Below are positions 25,795 through 34,567 of a stretch of DNA of 64,000 nucleotides, one piece after another. The DNA is from JALYXV01 sp963791545. Lineage in GTDB: Bacteria; Actinomycetota; Acidimicrobiia; Acidimicrobiales; Palsa-688. Below the pieces are notes generated by a model, which had not been told where the DNA came from, made no database searches, and saw only the letters and a program-made list of their open reading frames with translations. Each line of letters opens with the position of its first letter. Positions within the stretch are counted from its first letter, which is position 1. Both the position numbers and the translations under genes were made by a program. The DNA lies in NCBI GenBank assembly GCA_963791545.1, contig CAWBSR010000017.1, positions 1-64,000 of the forward strand. Reading direction: 5' to 3'.

Positions 25795-26577
25795 TCATGC
25801 GGTCGCCTTCACCTTGGCCCGGCGCCGGGTCAGGGCGGGCACCACCCGCAGGTGGTACGCCAGGCGTAGCACGTCACGGCCCATCGCCGCCCCGTGGATG
25901 AGAGGACGGACCCGGGAGTCTTCGCCGTGGTTGTAGGTGATGGGGACCTCGGCGACCTGGAGCCGGTCGCGCTGGGCCCGCATCAGCAGCTCCACGTCGA
26001 AGGCCAGTCCTGGGACCAGGAGCGACGACAGCAGTGAGCGGGCCAGGTCCACGGACATCAACTTGAACCCGCACTGGCTGTCGCGCACCGAGAGCCCGGT
26101 GGTGGCCCGCACCATGGCGTTGAACGCCCGGCCCACCACCTTGCGGGAGTTGGGAGCGCTGACCAGGGCGCCGGTAACGTCCCGGGACCCGATGGCGATG
26201 GCGGCGCCTCCATCCAGGGCAGCCGCCAGTTTGGTGGCTTCTGACAAGGGGGCTGCCAGGTCGACATCGGACAGCAGCAGGAACCGGGCCGACGCGGCTC
26301 GAGCGCCCCGAGCCACGGCATCCCCTTTTCCTCCACTGGTCGTCGAGGCGGGCACAATGGTCCAACCGGTGCGGGCAGCCAACGCCTCGAGCATGGTCGC
26401 GGTGTTGTCGGTGCTGGCGTCGTCGACGAGCACCACCTCGGTGAGCACCAGGCCCGATCCGAGGGGCCGGCCCAACCACGGCGCTACCGCTTGGGCGAAG
26501 GGGCCGAGTCGCAGTTCCTCGTTGCGGAGAGGAACGACCAGCGACACGCCCCTCGGGTCATCGCCGGGCAACGACAT
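25795..26577 (-). CDS. family 2 glycosyltransferase (polyprenyl-phosphate sugar synthase type)
   Basis: The 260-residue GT-A enzyme starts VSLVVPLRNEELRLGPF, has the DDASTDNT nucleotide-binding segment, LLLSDVDLAAPL as the DXD-like metal site, and SQCGFKLMSVDLARSLL with FDVELLMRAQ. This series is typical of dolichyl-phosphate mannose/glucose synthase-like enzymes that transfer a sugar from a nucleotide donor to polyprenyl phosphate. There are no C-terminal membrane helices. The start overlaps the end of the upstream methyltransferase gene by 20 bases, and the GT-C-like protein follows at 16 bases, so the three form one operon. I infer that it makes the lipid-linked donor for that protein. Confidence 0.85.
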   Translation of the reverse strand: MSLPGDDPRGVSLVVPLRNEELRLGPFAQAVAPWLGRPLGSGLVLTEVVLVDDASTDNTATMLEALAARTGWTIVPASTTSGGKGDAVARGARAASARFLLLSDVDLAAPLSEATKLAAALDGGAAIAIGSRDVTGALVSAPNSRKVVGRAFNAMVRATTGLSVRDSQCGFKLMSVDLARSLLSSLLVPGLAFDVELLMRAQRDRLQVAEVPITYNHGEDSRVRPLIHGAAMGRDVLRLAYHLRVVPALTRRRAKVKATA

Positions 26578-27316
26578 ATTGGGTCCAGAGGAGGGGGCGG
26601 AGGGGCCGGAGCTGCAGCCATCGCTCGAGGCGCTGTTCGAGGCGCAGGGCGGCGCGGCCGCCGATCTCGGCCACCACCGGGACGTAGGCGCCGGTCCACG
26701 CCCGCCGCTCGGTTCGCAGGCCGTGGGCGGCCAGTTCCCGGGCCAGGGTGGTGGCGGAAACCAGGCTGATGTGGCCGGTCTCCAGGATGGGCTCGCGGTA
26801 GATGGCCCGCACCACCCCGATGACGCCGGGCCGGAACGCCACCTTGCCCAGCAGCTCCAGGGGGCTGCGGGGCTGGGGCGTCGACAGCACCAGGGCGCCG
26901 CCGGGCCGCAACAGCCGGGCCATGGAAGCCAGGGCGGCCTGCCAGTCGGCGATGTGTTCGAGCACCTCGGAGCACAAGACGAGGTCGAAGGAGACGGCCG
27001 GGAGCTGGGTGCGGGTGATGTCGTCGACGACGAAGCGGGCGGTGGGCCGGCCTTTCAACTGTTCCCGGGCCCGGTCGAGGAACGACGGCTCGATGTCGGT
27101 GACGACCACCTCCTCGGCCAGCTGGGCCAGGTGGGAGAGGTACACGCCCGAGCCGGGGCCGATCTCGAGGGCCCGGGCCACGCCGGGTCCGGCCGCCGAG
27201 GTGAGCAGCCCCTCGATCATCTCCCGGCGCCGGGTGTGGATCCAGCGCCGGGTGGGGTTCTTGGACTGGTAGAGGGTGTCCTGGAGCTGCAGGAGCGTCG
27301 GTTGGCCGGTCACCAT
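26558..27316 (-). CDS. class I SAM-dependent methyltransferase
   Basis: The protein is about 252 residues from the ATG at 27316 (MVTGQPTLLQLQDTLYQSKN). The longer open frame upstream crosses the divergent promoter and is rejected. Motif I is ALEIGPGSGVYLSHLAQ, the acidic loop VVVTDIEPSFLDRA, and FDLVLCSEVLEHIADWQAAL with LLRPGGALVLSTPQP completes the fold. The first gene of a three-gene minus-strand operon with a GT2 and a GT-C-like protein, it probably modifies a lipid-linked sugar. It is divergent from the VWA gene, with 64 bases between starts. Confidence 0.8.
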   Translation of the reverse strand: MVTGQPTLLQLQDTLYQSKNPTRRWIHTRRREMIEGLLTSAAGPGVARALEIGPGSGVYLSHLAQLAEEVVVTDIEPSFLDRAREQLKGRPTARFVVDDITRTQLPAVSFDLVLCSEVLEHIADWQAALASMARLLRPGGALVLSTPQPRSPLELLGKVAFRPGVIGVVRAIYREPILETGHISLVSATTLARELAAHGLRTERRAWTGAYVPVVAEIGGRAALRLEQRLERWLQLRPLRPLLWTQYVVARR

Positions 27317-27380
27317 GGTTACGAGGCCGGGGCGGGCACGAGGGGCGACGATACTCGCGATACTCGGTAGTGTCGCCCCG

Positions 27381-29423
27381 ATGGGCCGCTTCGAGTACTC
27401 CCGCTGGGATGGCAGCCAGGTCGGCTTCGAGTTCGACGCCACCGACGTTCTGTCGGAGATCACCGATGACCTGCTGTATCACGGCGACCTGAATCAGGCG
27501 CTGCGGCGCATGATGCAGCAGGGTTTCCGGGACCGTAATGGGGAGCGGGTGGCGGGCATGCGGGAGCTCCTGGAACGGCTGCGGCGGCGCCGTCGCGACG
27601 AGTTGGAGCGCTACGACCTGGGCGGGGTCTACGACGACATCGCGGAACGGCTGCGTGAGGTGGTCGGGATGGAGCGATCGGGGATCGACGCGCTCCAGGA
27701 GGAGGCCCGCCAGTCCCGCGACCAGCGCCGCCAGGAGATCACCGACGAGGTGGCGGCCGAACGCCGGACGCGGCTGGATCTGTTGCCACCCGACTTGGCG
27801 GGCCAGGTGAGGGAGCTGCAGGAGTACGACTGGACGTCATCGGAGGCCCGGGAACGCTTCGACGACCTCCTCGACCGACTCCGCCAGCAACTGATGCAGA
27901 GCTACTTCAACCAGATGGCGGGGGCCATGTCGGATACGTCCCCTGAGCGGCTGCAGCGTATGAAGGACATGTTCAACGCCCTGAACGGCCTGCTCGAGAT
28001 GCGCCAGCGGGGCCAGGACACGACCGAGGCGTTCGGGCAGTTCATGGAGCAGTTCGGGGACTTCTTCCCCGATTCGCCGGCGACGCTGGATGAGCTGCTG
28101 GAGCAGCTGGCCCAGCAGATGGCGGCCATGCAGAACCTGCTCAACTCCATGACGCCCGAGCAGCGGGCCCAGCTGCAGGGCCTGGCCGATGCCCTGCTGG
28201 ACGACATGGACCTGCGCTGGCAAGTCGACCGGCTGGGGGCCAACCTGCGCCAGGCGTTCCCTGGTGCCGGGTGGGACAAAGGTGGCTACGGCTTCACCGG
28301 CCAGGATCCCCTGGGCATGGCCGAGGCGGCGTCGGTCATGAACCGCCTAGGAGAGATGGACCAACTGGAGCAGCTGCTGTCGACCGCCACCAGCCCCGGG
28401 GCGCTGGCCGATGCCGACATCGAGCCGGCCCGGGACATTTTGGGCGACGACGGGGCCCGGTCCCTGGAACGGTTGGCGGAGCTGGCCAAGATGCTGGAGG
28501 AGGCGGGCCTGATCGAGCAGCGGGAGGGCCGCCTGGAGCTGACGGCTCAGGGGATGCGGCGGATCGGCCAGAACGCGCTGCGGGACCTGTTCGCCCGTTT
28601 GGCCAAGGATCGCACCGGCCGCCACCAGGTGGACCACGCCGGCATCGGCCACGAGCGGGCCTATGAGACCAAGGCCTACGAGTTCGGGGACCCGTTCAAC
28701 CTGCACATCGAGCGCACCGTGCGCAACGCCGTGGCCCGCTCGGGCGGGGGGTCCCCGGTGCGGCTGGCGCCCGATGACTTCGAGGTGGAGCGGACCGAGA
28801 CGCTGACCCGGACCTCGACCGTGCTGATGCTGGACCTGTCGCTTTCCATGCCGATGCGGGACAACTTCCTGGCCGCCAAGAAGGTGGCAATGGCCTTGCA
28901 CACGCTGATCTCGATCCAGTACCCCCGGGATTATCTCGGGATCGTGGGGTTCAGCGAGGTGGCGCGGGAGTTGAAGGCGTCACAACTGCCCGAGGTGTCG
29001 TGGGACTTCGTCTACGGGACGAACATGCAGCACGGGTTCCTGCTCAGCCGGAAGATGCTGGCCAAGCAGACCGGGACCAAGCAGATCATCATGATCACCG
29101 ACGGCGAGCCGACCGCGCATCTGATCGGCGGGGGACCTGAGGTGTTCTTCCACTATCCGCCAGTTCGCGAGACGGTGGAGGCGACGCTCACTGAAGTGGC
29201 CCGGTGCACCCGTGAAGGGATCACGATCAACACCTTCATGCTGGACGCCACCGGTTACTTGAAGGATTTCGTGGAGCGCCTGACCCGGCTGAACCGGGGT
29301 CGGGCGATGTTCACGACCCCGGAAAACCTCGGGGACTACGTCCTGGTCGACTTCATCGAGCAGAAGCGGGCCCAGAGGGGGGCGGCCCGGGCCCGACGGG
29401 ACCGGGGGGACCGCTCGGCCTGA
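27381..29423 (+). CDS. VWA-domain protein with helical N-terminal region
   Basis: The 680-residue cytoplasmic protein has a mostly helical, charged N-terminal two-thirds (DLLYHGDLNQALRRMMQQGF, many Gln/Leu/Arg repeats such as LDELLEQLAQQMAAMQNLLN), then a C-terminal von Willebrand A domain. The MIDAS metal site is VLMLDLSLSMPMRDNF, with GTNMQHGF and MITDGEPTAHL as the later metal ligands. This architecture (COG4867-like) usually occurs with a MoxR-type AAA ATPase that acts as a partner chaperone, but no such gene is adjacent. ATG 27381 is the start of conserved sequence. Likely role: metal-dependent protein assembly or maturation. The specific target is unknown. Confidence 0.75.
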   Translation: MGRFEYSRWDGSQVGFEFDATDVLSEITDDLLYHGDLNQALRRMMQQGFRDRNGERVAGMRELLERLRRRRRDELERYDLGGVYDDIAERLREVVGMERSGIDALQEEARQSRDQRRQEITDEVAAERRTRLDLLPPDLAGQVRELQEYDWTSSEARERFDDLLDRLRQQLMQSYFNQMAGAMSDTSPERLQRMKDMFNALNGLLEMRQRGQDTTEAFGQFMEQFGDFFPDSPATLDELLEQLAQQMAAMQNLLNSMTPEQRAQLQGLADALLDDMDLRWQVDRLGANLRQAFPGAGWDKGGYGFTGQDPLGMAEAASVMNRLGEMDQLEQLLSTATSPGALADADIEPARDILGDDGARSLERLAELAKMLEEAGLIEQREGRLELTAQGMRRIGQNALRDLFARLAKDRTGRHQVDHAGIGHERAYETKAYEFGDPFNLHIERTVRNAVARSGGGSPVRLAPDDFEVERTETLTRTSTVLMLDLSLSMPMRDNFLAAKKVAMALHTLISIQYPRDYLGIVGFSEVARELKASQLPEVSWDFVYGTNMQHGFLLSRKMLAKQTGTKQIIMITDGEPTAHLIGGGPEVFFHYPPVRETVEATLTEVARCTREGITINTFMLDATGYLKDFVERLTRLNRGRAMFTTPENLGDYVLVDFIEQKRAQRGAARARRDRGDRSA

Positions 29424-29566
29424 GGCTCGACGGGCCGGGGGGACCGCTCGGCGTACTAGCTGCTGGTCGACGCAGCCGCCCCGGCGCGGGCGTGGCCGGT
29501 GCGGTGACACCCGGGGTGGTTCGGGACCGGTTCATGAATCCTCCGCCGGTCGCCCGCGGGATACTC

Positions 29567-30301
29567 ATGGCGGTGCCGAGTCCCCCCGTCAGCGTCCAGA
29601 GGGCCCTGGCCAAGTTGACGACGAGCCTCCGTGTCACCGGGGTGAGAAACGACGGGTACCACCTGCTCGATGCGGAGATGGTGACCATTGACCTGGCCGA
29701 CGAACTGGAGTTCCGGCCGGGGGACGGTCTGGAGATCGTGGGCGGCGCCGGGCTGGCAACCGACGACACCAACCTGGTGCGCCGGGCGCTTCGGGCGGTG
29801 GGCCGCACCGCCGAGGTCCGGCTGCACAAACACATCCCGATGGGCGCCGGCCTCGGGGGTGGTTCCGCAGACGCGGCGGCGGTGCTGCGCTGGGCCGGGG
29901 TGGGGGACCTCGCGGTGGCCGCGGCCCTTGGGGCCGACGTGCCGTTCTGCCTGGTGGGCGGCCGGGCCCGGGTGCGGGGGGTCGGCGAGATGGTCGCCCC
30001 GTTGCCGTTCGAGGAGCGGGAGTACACCTTGTTGACCCCACCGCTGTTCATGTCCACTCCCGCCGTCTACCGGGCATGGGACGAGCTCGGGGGACCGACC
30101 GCCGGGGGGCCCAACGACCTGGAGCCCGCCGCCCTGGCCGTGGAGCCCCGGTTGGCCGAGTGGCGGGATCGCCTGGGCGACGCCACCGGTCAGACCCCGA
30201 TCCTGGCTGGGAGCGGATCGACTTGGTTCGTTGTGGGGACATTTGAGGGGCCCGGCCTGCTTCGCTGCCGGACCGAACGACTCGGGTCGCAGAGGCCGTA
30301 G
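29567..30301 (+). CDS. ispE: 4-diphosphocytidyl-2-C-methyl-D-erythritol kinase
   Basis: This GHMP kinase of the non-mevalonate isoprenoid pathway phosphorylates CDP-methylerythritol. Motif 1 is degenerate: VQRALAKLTTSLRVTGVRNDGYH, where the family has PAK-x-N. The ATP-binding glycine loop HIPMGAGLGGGSADAAAVL and ALGADVPFCLVGGRARVRG are excellent, and AGSGSTWFVV is motif 3. At about 244 residues it is shorter than the usual 280-310. Starts at 29534 or 29492 are possible but add non-conserved sequence. It stands alone, without the rsmA gene that often precedes ispE. Assignment is good, though the degenerate first motif is unusual. Confidence 0.8.
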   Translation: MAVPSPPVSVQRALAKLTTSLRVTGVRNDGYHLLDAEMVTIDLADELEFRPGDGLEIVGGAGLATDDTNLVRRALRAVGRTAEVRLHKHIPMGAGLGGGSADAAAVLRWAGVGDLAVAAALGADVPFCLVGGRARVRGVGEMVAPLPFEEREYTLLTPPLFMSTPAVYRAWDELGGPTAGGPNDLEPAALAVEPRLAEWRDRLGDATGQTPILAGSGSTWFVVGTFEGPGLLRCRTERLGSQRP

Positions 30302-30331
30302 GGTCAGCCCAGCTCTCCAGAGGAGGAACCG

Positions 30332-30832
30332 ATGGGATTCTTGGACAAGGTGAAGGAACAGGCCGAGAAGGCCAAGGTGCAGGCCCAGGACCTCAAGGTC
30401 AAGGTCGGCGACAAAGTCGAAGAGGTGCAGGGCAAGCGCAAGGCCGACGATCTTCTGGCCGAGCTCGGACGAATTTTCTTCGCCGAGCGCACGGGCCGCC
30501 CTCTTGCGGACGCCGACGCCGACACCCGGCGACTGGTCGCCGACCTGCAGGGTCTCGAGGGCGAAGGGCTCGCGATCCTGCCCACCGGGGCCACCGCGGC
30601 GCCGCCGGCCGCGACCGCTTCTTCCGCGGCTCCCGCGTCCGCGCCGCCCGCCGAGCCTGCGGCCCAGCCCGAGACCGCGGCCGCGCCGCCCGCCGAGCCT
30701 GCGGCCCAGCCCGAGCCTGCGGCCAAGCCCGAGCCTGCGGCCAAGCCCGAGATGGCGGCCGCCCCCGAGGCGGCGGCCGGGCCCGGGACTGGGGCGGGCG
30801 AGGAAGCCACGCCCGGCCAAGCCGCTCCCTGA
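30332..30832 (+). CDS. small lysine-rich protein with Pro-Ala-Glu tail
   Basis: This 166-residue protein has three parts. First comes an amphipathic charged helix (MGFLDKVKEQAEKAKVQAQD LKVKVGDKVEEVQ), then a compact segment (ADDLLAELGRIFFAERTGR ... TRRLVADLQGLEGEGLAIL), and last a low-complexity tail of repeated EPAAKP/EPAAQP units (18-bp repeats near 30,640-30,770). The start has a strong GAGGAGG site seven bases upstream. The N-terminus resembles small actinobacterial proteins found near ispE, but I cannot name a family. The tail may be a spacer or a binding region. No signal peptide is present. Confidence 0.65.
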   Translation: MGFLDKVKEQAEKAKVQAQDLKVKVGDKVEEVQGKRKADDLLAELGRIFFAERTGRPLADADADTRRLVADLQGLEGEGLAILPTGATAAPPAATASSAAPASAPPAEPAAQPETAAAPPAEPAAQPEPAAKPEPAAKPEMAAAPEAAAGPGTGAGEEATPGQAAP

Positions 30833-30887
30833 GTCGCCGCTCGCGGGGACGGTCCTCCTCGCCCGCCGACAGGGCTTAGGGCGGCCA

Positions 30888-31988
30888 TCAGCTGGGACGG
30901 CCCTCCCGGAGCCAGGCCGCGAACAAGGGGTCGACGATCCGCCAGCCATTGGCCGTGGCCGGGTCTCGGACGATCTCGCCCGAGGCCACGAGCCGGTTGA
31001 GCGTGTGCTGGACGGCGCCGCCGCGCGAGGTGTTGCCGCTCCTGGCGTAGGGCGACTGGCCGGCCGCCAGCGCCACCAGCAGCTTGCGCTCGCTGGCGCT
31101 CTGCGCCGTCCAGGCGACCACAAACTCCTCGCCCAGTTCGGCCATGGCGGCCGCCAACCCGTCCGCGAAGGTCGCCTCGTCGGCACTGGCGCCCCGCCCG
31201 GTGCGCTCCCAGACGTGGTGGGCCACGAGCATGGTCCGCTGCGGGTGACCGGCTGCCGCGTCCAGCAACAAACCCAGGGCGGCACCGATCTGACGCCCGG
31301 TGGACTCAAAGCGCTGGGCCAGGTAGTCGGCGGTTGGCCCTGGCGGAAGCGGGGGCAGCGTCAGCGGTCGAGCCTGGGCATAGAACGCCCGGCGGCGGTC
31401 GGCGAACAGCTGTTGCATCATCCCGACCTGGGAGCCGGCGAAGATGTAACTGGCCGCGTCCGAGTGGTGCTGGATCTCGGACCGGATGATGGCATCCACG
31501 TTGTCATGCGCCGTGAGCACCGCCTGGAACTCGTCGAACACGACCAGCACCCGGGAATCGGTCCGCTCCGCCACCGCCTTCGGGAGGGCCAGGCGGTCGA
31601 GCAGCGAGGCGGCCGCCTGGTCGGCGATATCGGCGCCGAGGGTGGCGCCCGGCACGCCGATGCGGATGTTGGGGCGTAGCGTCCGGCGCAGACCCTCCCA
31701 CCAGCGGGCCGTCCGCCCATGGAGGGCCTGGGTGTAGGCCCGCTCGATGCGTTCCCCGACATCGCCCAGCGACACCACGCCGAAGAAGTCGACGTACACG
31801 CCGAGCCACCCGAATCCCTCGGCGTCGTCCAGGACCCGACGCAGGAGCGAGGTCTTGCCGTACCGGCGGGGGGCGACCAGCCGGGTGTTGTTGCCCTGGG
31901 CCGCCGACTCCATAAGGGTTTTCGCCTCGTCGTCTCTGTCGATGAGATCGCCGCCGCCGACCGGGGAGGAGTACCGGAAGGGATTCAT
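30888..31988 (-). CDS. AAA-family ATPase with C-terminal winged helix (lone)
   Basis: The 366-residue P-loop ATPase has LVAPRRYGKTSLLRRVLDD as Walker A and VLVVFDEFQAVLTAH as Walker B plus sensor. The AAA core is followed by a helical lid and a C-terminal winged-helix segment (GGAVQHTLNRLVASGEIVRD ... WRIVDPLFAAWLRE). The pattern matches the archaeal-type ATPase family (COG1672) found in many bacteria as isolated genes, sometimes linked to mobile or defence functions; the role is unknown. The start ATG at 31988 is favoured over a TTG 30 bases upstream because a TATTAT-like box sits about eight bases ahead of it, suggesting a leaderless message. Confidence 0.7.
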   Translation of the reverse strand: MNPFRYSSPVGGGDLIDRDDEAKTLMESAAQGNNTRLVAPRRYGKTSLLRRVLDDAEGFGWLGVYVDFFGVVSLGDVGERIERAYTQALHGRTARWWEGLRRTLRPNIRIGVPGATLGADIADQAAASLLDRLALPKAVAERTDSRVLVVFDEFQAVLTAHDNVDAIIRSEIQHHSDAASYIFAGSQVGMMQQLFADRRRAFYAQARPLTLPPLPPGPTADYLAQRFESTGRQIGAALGLLLDAAAGHPQRTMLVAHHVWERTGRGASADEATFADGLAAAMAELGEEFVVAWTAQSASERKLLVALAAGQSPYARSGNTSRGGAVQHTLNRLVASGEIVRDPATANGWRIVDPLFAAWLREGRPS

Positions 31989-32026
31989 ACTCGTAATAAT
32001 AGAGCCAAATGGCTCCAAAAGCTAGA
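31989..32026 (-). promoter_or_regulatory. AT-rich promoter with GGCTC inverted/direct repeats
   Basis: Directly upstream of the lone ATPase is an AT-rich island in very GC-rich DNA. The plus strand reads GAGCC-AAAT-GGCTC (32002-32015), with another copy TAGAGCC close by (32023-32029), giving both an inverted and a direct repeat of GGCTCTA on the coding strand. A TATTAT box lies between these repeats and the start codon. An operator, possibly for autoregulation, is the simplest reading. Confidence 0.45.
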
Positions 32027-32038
32027 GCCCACCAGGTG

Positions 32039-33055
32039 TCATAGGCGGACGACGACCTTGCCGGTGTTGGCCCCGGTGAACAGCATGTTCAGACCTTCGG
32101 GCGCTCGTTCCAGGCCGTCCACCAGCTGCTCCCGGTGTTTGAGTTTGCCCTCGAACGCCCAGCTGGCCAGGGCTGCCTGCGCCTCGGCGAAGCGGGGAGC
32201 GAAGTCGAGGATGATGAAACCTTCCATGCGTCCCCGGCGGGTGATCAGGTTCCGGTAGTTCGACGGCCCCGCGGCCCGGCCCGGGTTGTTGTAGGTGGAG
32301 ATGGCGCCACAGAGGACCACCCGGCCCCGCAGCGCCAACTGACCGAGGCTGATGTCCAGGAGCTCACCGCCCACATTGTCGAAGTACAGATCGATACCGC
32401 CCGGGCACAGATCGCGGAGCCGCCCCCGGACATCATCGGTGTGGTAGTTGACCGCCCCGTCGAAGCCCAACTCGTCGAGCAACCAGGCGCATTTGTCATC
32501 CGATCCTGCGATGCCGACAACCTTGCCGGCTCCTTTGATCCGGGCGATCTGGCCCACGACCGAGCCGGTGGCGCCCGCAGCGCCGGAAACGACGACGGTA
32601 TCGCCCCCCATCAAACCCCCGACCTCGAGCAGGCCGAAATAGGCGGTCATCCCGGTGATGCCGAAGATGTTCAGTGCGGTGGGGGGGTCGATGCCAGGCG
32701 GCAGGATCTGGGCCTCGACCGCTCCGTCGCCCACCAGGGCGTAGTCCTGCCAGCCGAGCATCCCGAAGACCAGCTCGCCGACACCGAAGCGCGCCGTGTG
32801 GCTGGTGACCACCTCCCCGATGCCGGCACTGCGAATGGGAGCGCCGATGTCAATCGGCGGGAGGTAACCGGCCGCGTCGTTCATCCACGTCCGGATGGTC
32901 GGGTCGATGGAGAGGTACCGGACCCGGACCAGTGCCTGGCCCGGCCCCGGTTCGGGAACCGGGGCCCGCTCCAGGCGGACCGTCGACTCGTCGACCATGC
33001 CGGTGGGGCGCTGGGCCAGGACGAGGCGGCGGTTCATCTCGGCCATTTCGCTCAC
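32039..33055 (-). CDS. zinc-free NADP-dependent MDR oxidoreductase (CurA/leukotriene B4 dehydrogenase type)
   Basis: The 338-residue medium-chain reductase has an N-terminal GroES-like domain and the Rossmann motif TVVVSGAAGATGSVVGQIAR. GFDGAVNYHTDDVRGRL, DLYFDNVGGELLDISLGQL and RGRVVLCGAISTYNN are characteristic of the prostaglandin reductase/CurA group that reduces activated double bonds with NADPH. Zinc-binding Cys residues of alcohol dehydrogenases are absent. Three in-frame starts occur (33055 GTG, 33046, 33037). It is followed on the same strand upstream by the HAD gene, whose stop is 14 bases from this start, so both probably share a transcript. Physiological substrate unknown. Confidence 0.85.
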   Translation of the reverse strand: MSEMAEMNRRLVLAQRPTGMVDESTVRLERAPVPEPGPGQALVRVRYLSIDPTIRTWMNDAAGYLPPIDIGAPIRSAGIGEVVTSHTARFGVGELVFGMLGWQDYALVGDGAVEAQILPPGIDPPTALNIFGITGMTAYFGLLEVGGLMGGDTVVVSGAAGATGSVVGQIARIKGAGKVVGIAGSDDKCAWLLDELGFDGAVNYHTDDVRGRLRDLCPGGIDLYFDNVGGELLDISLGQLALRGRVVLCGAISTYNNPGRAAGPSNYRNLITRRGRMEGFIILDFAPRFAEAQAALASWAFEGKLKHREQLVDGLERAPEGLNMLFTGANTGKVVVRL

Positions 33056-33068
33056 CCGGTCATCTCGG

Positions 33069-33707
33069 TCATCTGGCGGGCGTTCTTTCAGCCAACTCCG
33101 CCAGCCAGGCGGGAAACGCCAGCAGGTCGGGCAGCACCACGTCGGTGCCCGCCGCCCGCAAGTCGGCGGGCGACGCCGAGCCGGTGGCCACGCTCACCGA
33201 GAGGACTCCCGCCGCCTGGGCGGCGGCGACGTCGGCCAGGTGGTCGCCCACATAGATCTGGGCGTGGTGTGCTCGCAACGCCTCGCCTTTGGCCACCCCG
33301 AAGCGCCACCCGACGACCACGTCGACCGCGATGCCGACCGCGGCCAGGCTGGTCCAGGCGTGGGGTTCGAACTTGGCGGTCACGATGATCACCCGCCCGC
33401 CGCGGTCGTGCACCGCGCCCACCGCCGCCGCCGCCCCCGGCATGGGCCCGGTCAGGTGGAGAAGCTCCCCGTGAAAGTGGCGGAAACGGATCACGGCGGC
33501 CGCCAGGTCGTCGCCCGTGAACCACGGGGCGAGCGCGATCTCGAGGGGCGGTCCCAGGCTGGAGGTGATGGACTCGACGTCTATGGGCGCGCCGGTCTCG
33601 GTGGCCAGGGCGGTCATGGCGGCGCCCACGCTGCGGCGGGAGTCGATCAGCGTCATGTCGAGGTCGAAGCCCACGACCAGCCGGCCATTGGAGCCCCGAT
33701 CAGTCAC
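33069..33707 (-). CDS. HAD-superfamily phosphatase
   Basis: The 212-residue haloacid dehalogenase-like hydrolase has motif I VVGFDLDMTLIDS (nucleophile and acid/base Asp), motif II RVIIVTAKFEP (where Ser/Thr is followed by Ala and Lys), GVAKGEAL, and motif IV QIYVGDHLADVAAA. The helical cap lies between motifs I and II, as in phosphoglycolate phosphatase-type members. The start is a GTG. It is the first gene of a probable two-gene operon with the oxidoreductase and is divergent from the DUF4118 protein. Substrate not deducible. Confidence 0.8.
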   Translation of the reverse strand: MTDRGSNGRLVVGFDLDMTLIDSRRSVGAAMTALATETGAPIDVESITSSLGPPLEIALAPWFTGDDLAAAVIRFRHFHGELLHLTGPMPGAAAAVGAVHDRGGRVIIVTAKFEPHAWTSLAAVGIAVDVVVGWRFGVAKGEALRAHHAQIYVGDHLADVAAAQAAGVLSVSVATGSASPADLRAAGTDVVLPDLLAFPAWLAELAERTPAR

Positions 33708-33760
33708 CGCTGGAGTCTAGGGGGCGCTCACCGAACCCGGTCGATACTGTGACACCCACC

Positions 33761-34507
33761 ATGAGGAACGCCTGGTGGAACCGGCTGGCGTTACTGGCCG
33801 CCCTGCTGCTGCCGGTGGGCGGGGCGGCGGCTCTGGTCCCCTTCCGCGACCGGGTGGACAACACCAATATCGCCCTGATCCTGGTGGCAGTCGTGGTGGC
33901 GGTGGCTGCGACCGGAGGTCGGACGGCCGGGTTGACGGCCGCCGTCATGGCCACCTTGAGCTTCGATTTCTTCCACACCAAGCCGTACCAGTCGTTCACC
34001 ATCACCCAGCGAGGCGATATCGAGACCGCGGTCCTGCTGCTGGGGGTCGGGCTCATCGTCGGCGAACTGTCGAGTCGCAGTACCCGCCACCGGATCGACG
34101 CCGACCAGTTCGGCTCCGACATCGCCCGGATGCACGCGGTGGCGGAACTGGTCTCGGGCGGCGAGAGCGCCGACGAGGTGATCACGGCGGTCCGCAACGA
34201 GCTGCGGGACCTGCTCTTTCTGAAGGGATGCAGCTATTGCAGCGATTTCGCCACTCGGCCCCGGCCCCGCATGGAGCGCGACGGTGAGGTCATGATGGCC
34301 GGGCTCCGTTGGGGCGTGAGCCGGATGGGCCTCCCGGGCAAGGAGGTCGACCTGATCGTGCACGGGCGGGGTATTCCGATGGGTCGCTTCGTGATGGTGC
34401 CCTCGCCGGGCATACCCGTGTCCTGGGACCGGCGTCTCGTGGCGGTGGCCATGGCCGACCAGGTCGGGGCGGCCCTGATCACGTCCAACGGCCTCGGGGT
34501 CGGTTGA
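33761..34507 (+). CDS. DUF4118 membrane-sensor-like protein without kinase domain
   Basis: The 248-residue protein has three or four N-terminal helices (LALLAALLLPVGGAAALVPF, ALILVAVVVAVAATGGRTAG ... AVMATLSFDFFHTKPYQSF, AVLLLGVGLIVGELSSR). This pattern (DUF4118) forms the membrane part of KdpD potassium sensors. A cytoplasmic region like a degenerate GAF domain follows, ending without any histidine kinase domain. In KdpD the pattern FFHTKPYQSF follows the second helix, as here. It lies directly beside the KimA-like potassium permease, convergent with it, so a role in sensing potassium or in its homeostasis is a reasonable inference. GTG 33749 is an alternative start. Confidence 0.7.
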   Translation: MRNAWWNRLALLAALLLPVGGAAALVPFRDRVDNTNIALILVAVVVAVAATGGRTAGLTAAVMATLSFDFFHTKPYQSFTITQRGDIETAVLLLGVGLIVGELSSRSTRHRIDADQFGSDIARMHAVAELVSGGESADEVITAVRNELRDLLFLKGCSYCSDFATRPRPRMERDGEVMMAGLRWGVSRMGLPGKEVDLIVHGRGIPMGRFVMVPSPGIPVSWDRRLVAVAMADQVGAALITSNGLGVG

Positions 34508-34567
34508 GCCGCGGGGGCCGCATCGCAGCCAAGCCGCGGGAGCCGTGTCGCACCGTCAGCCCCCGGC

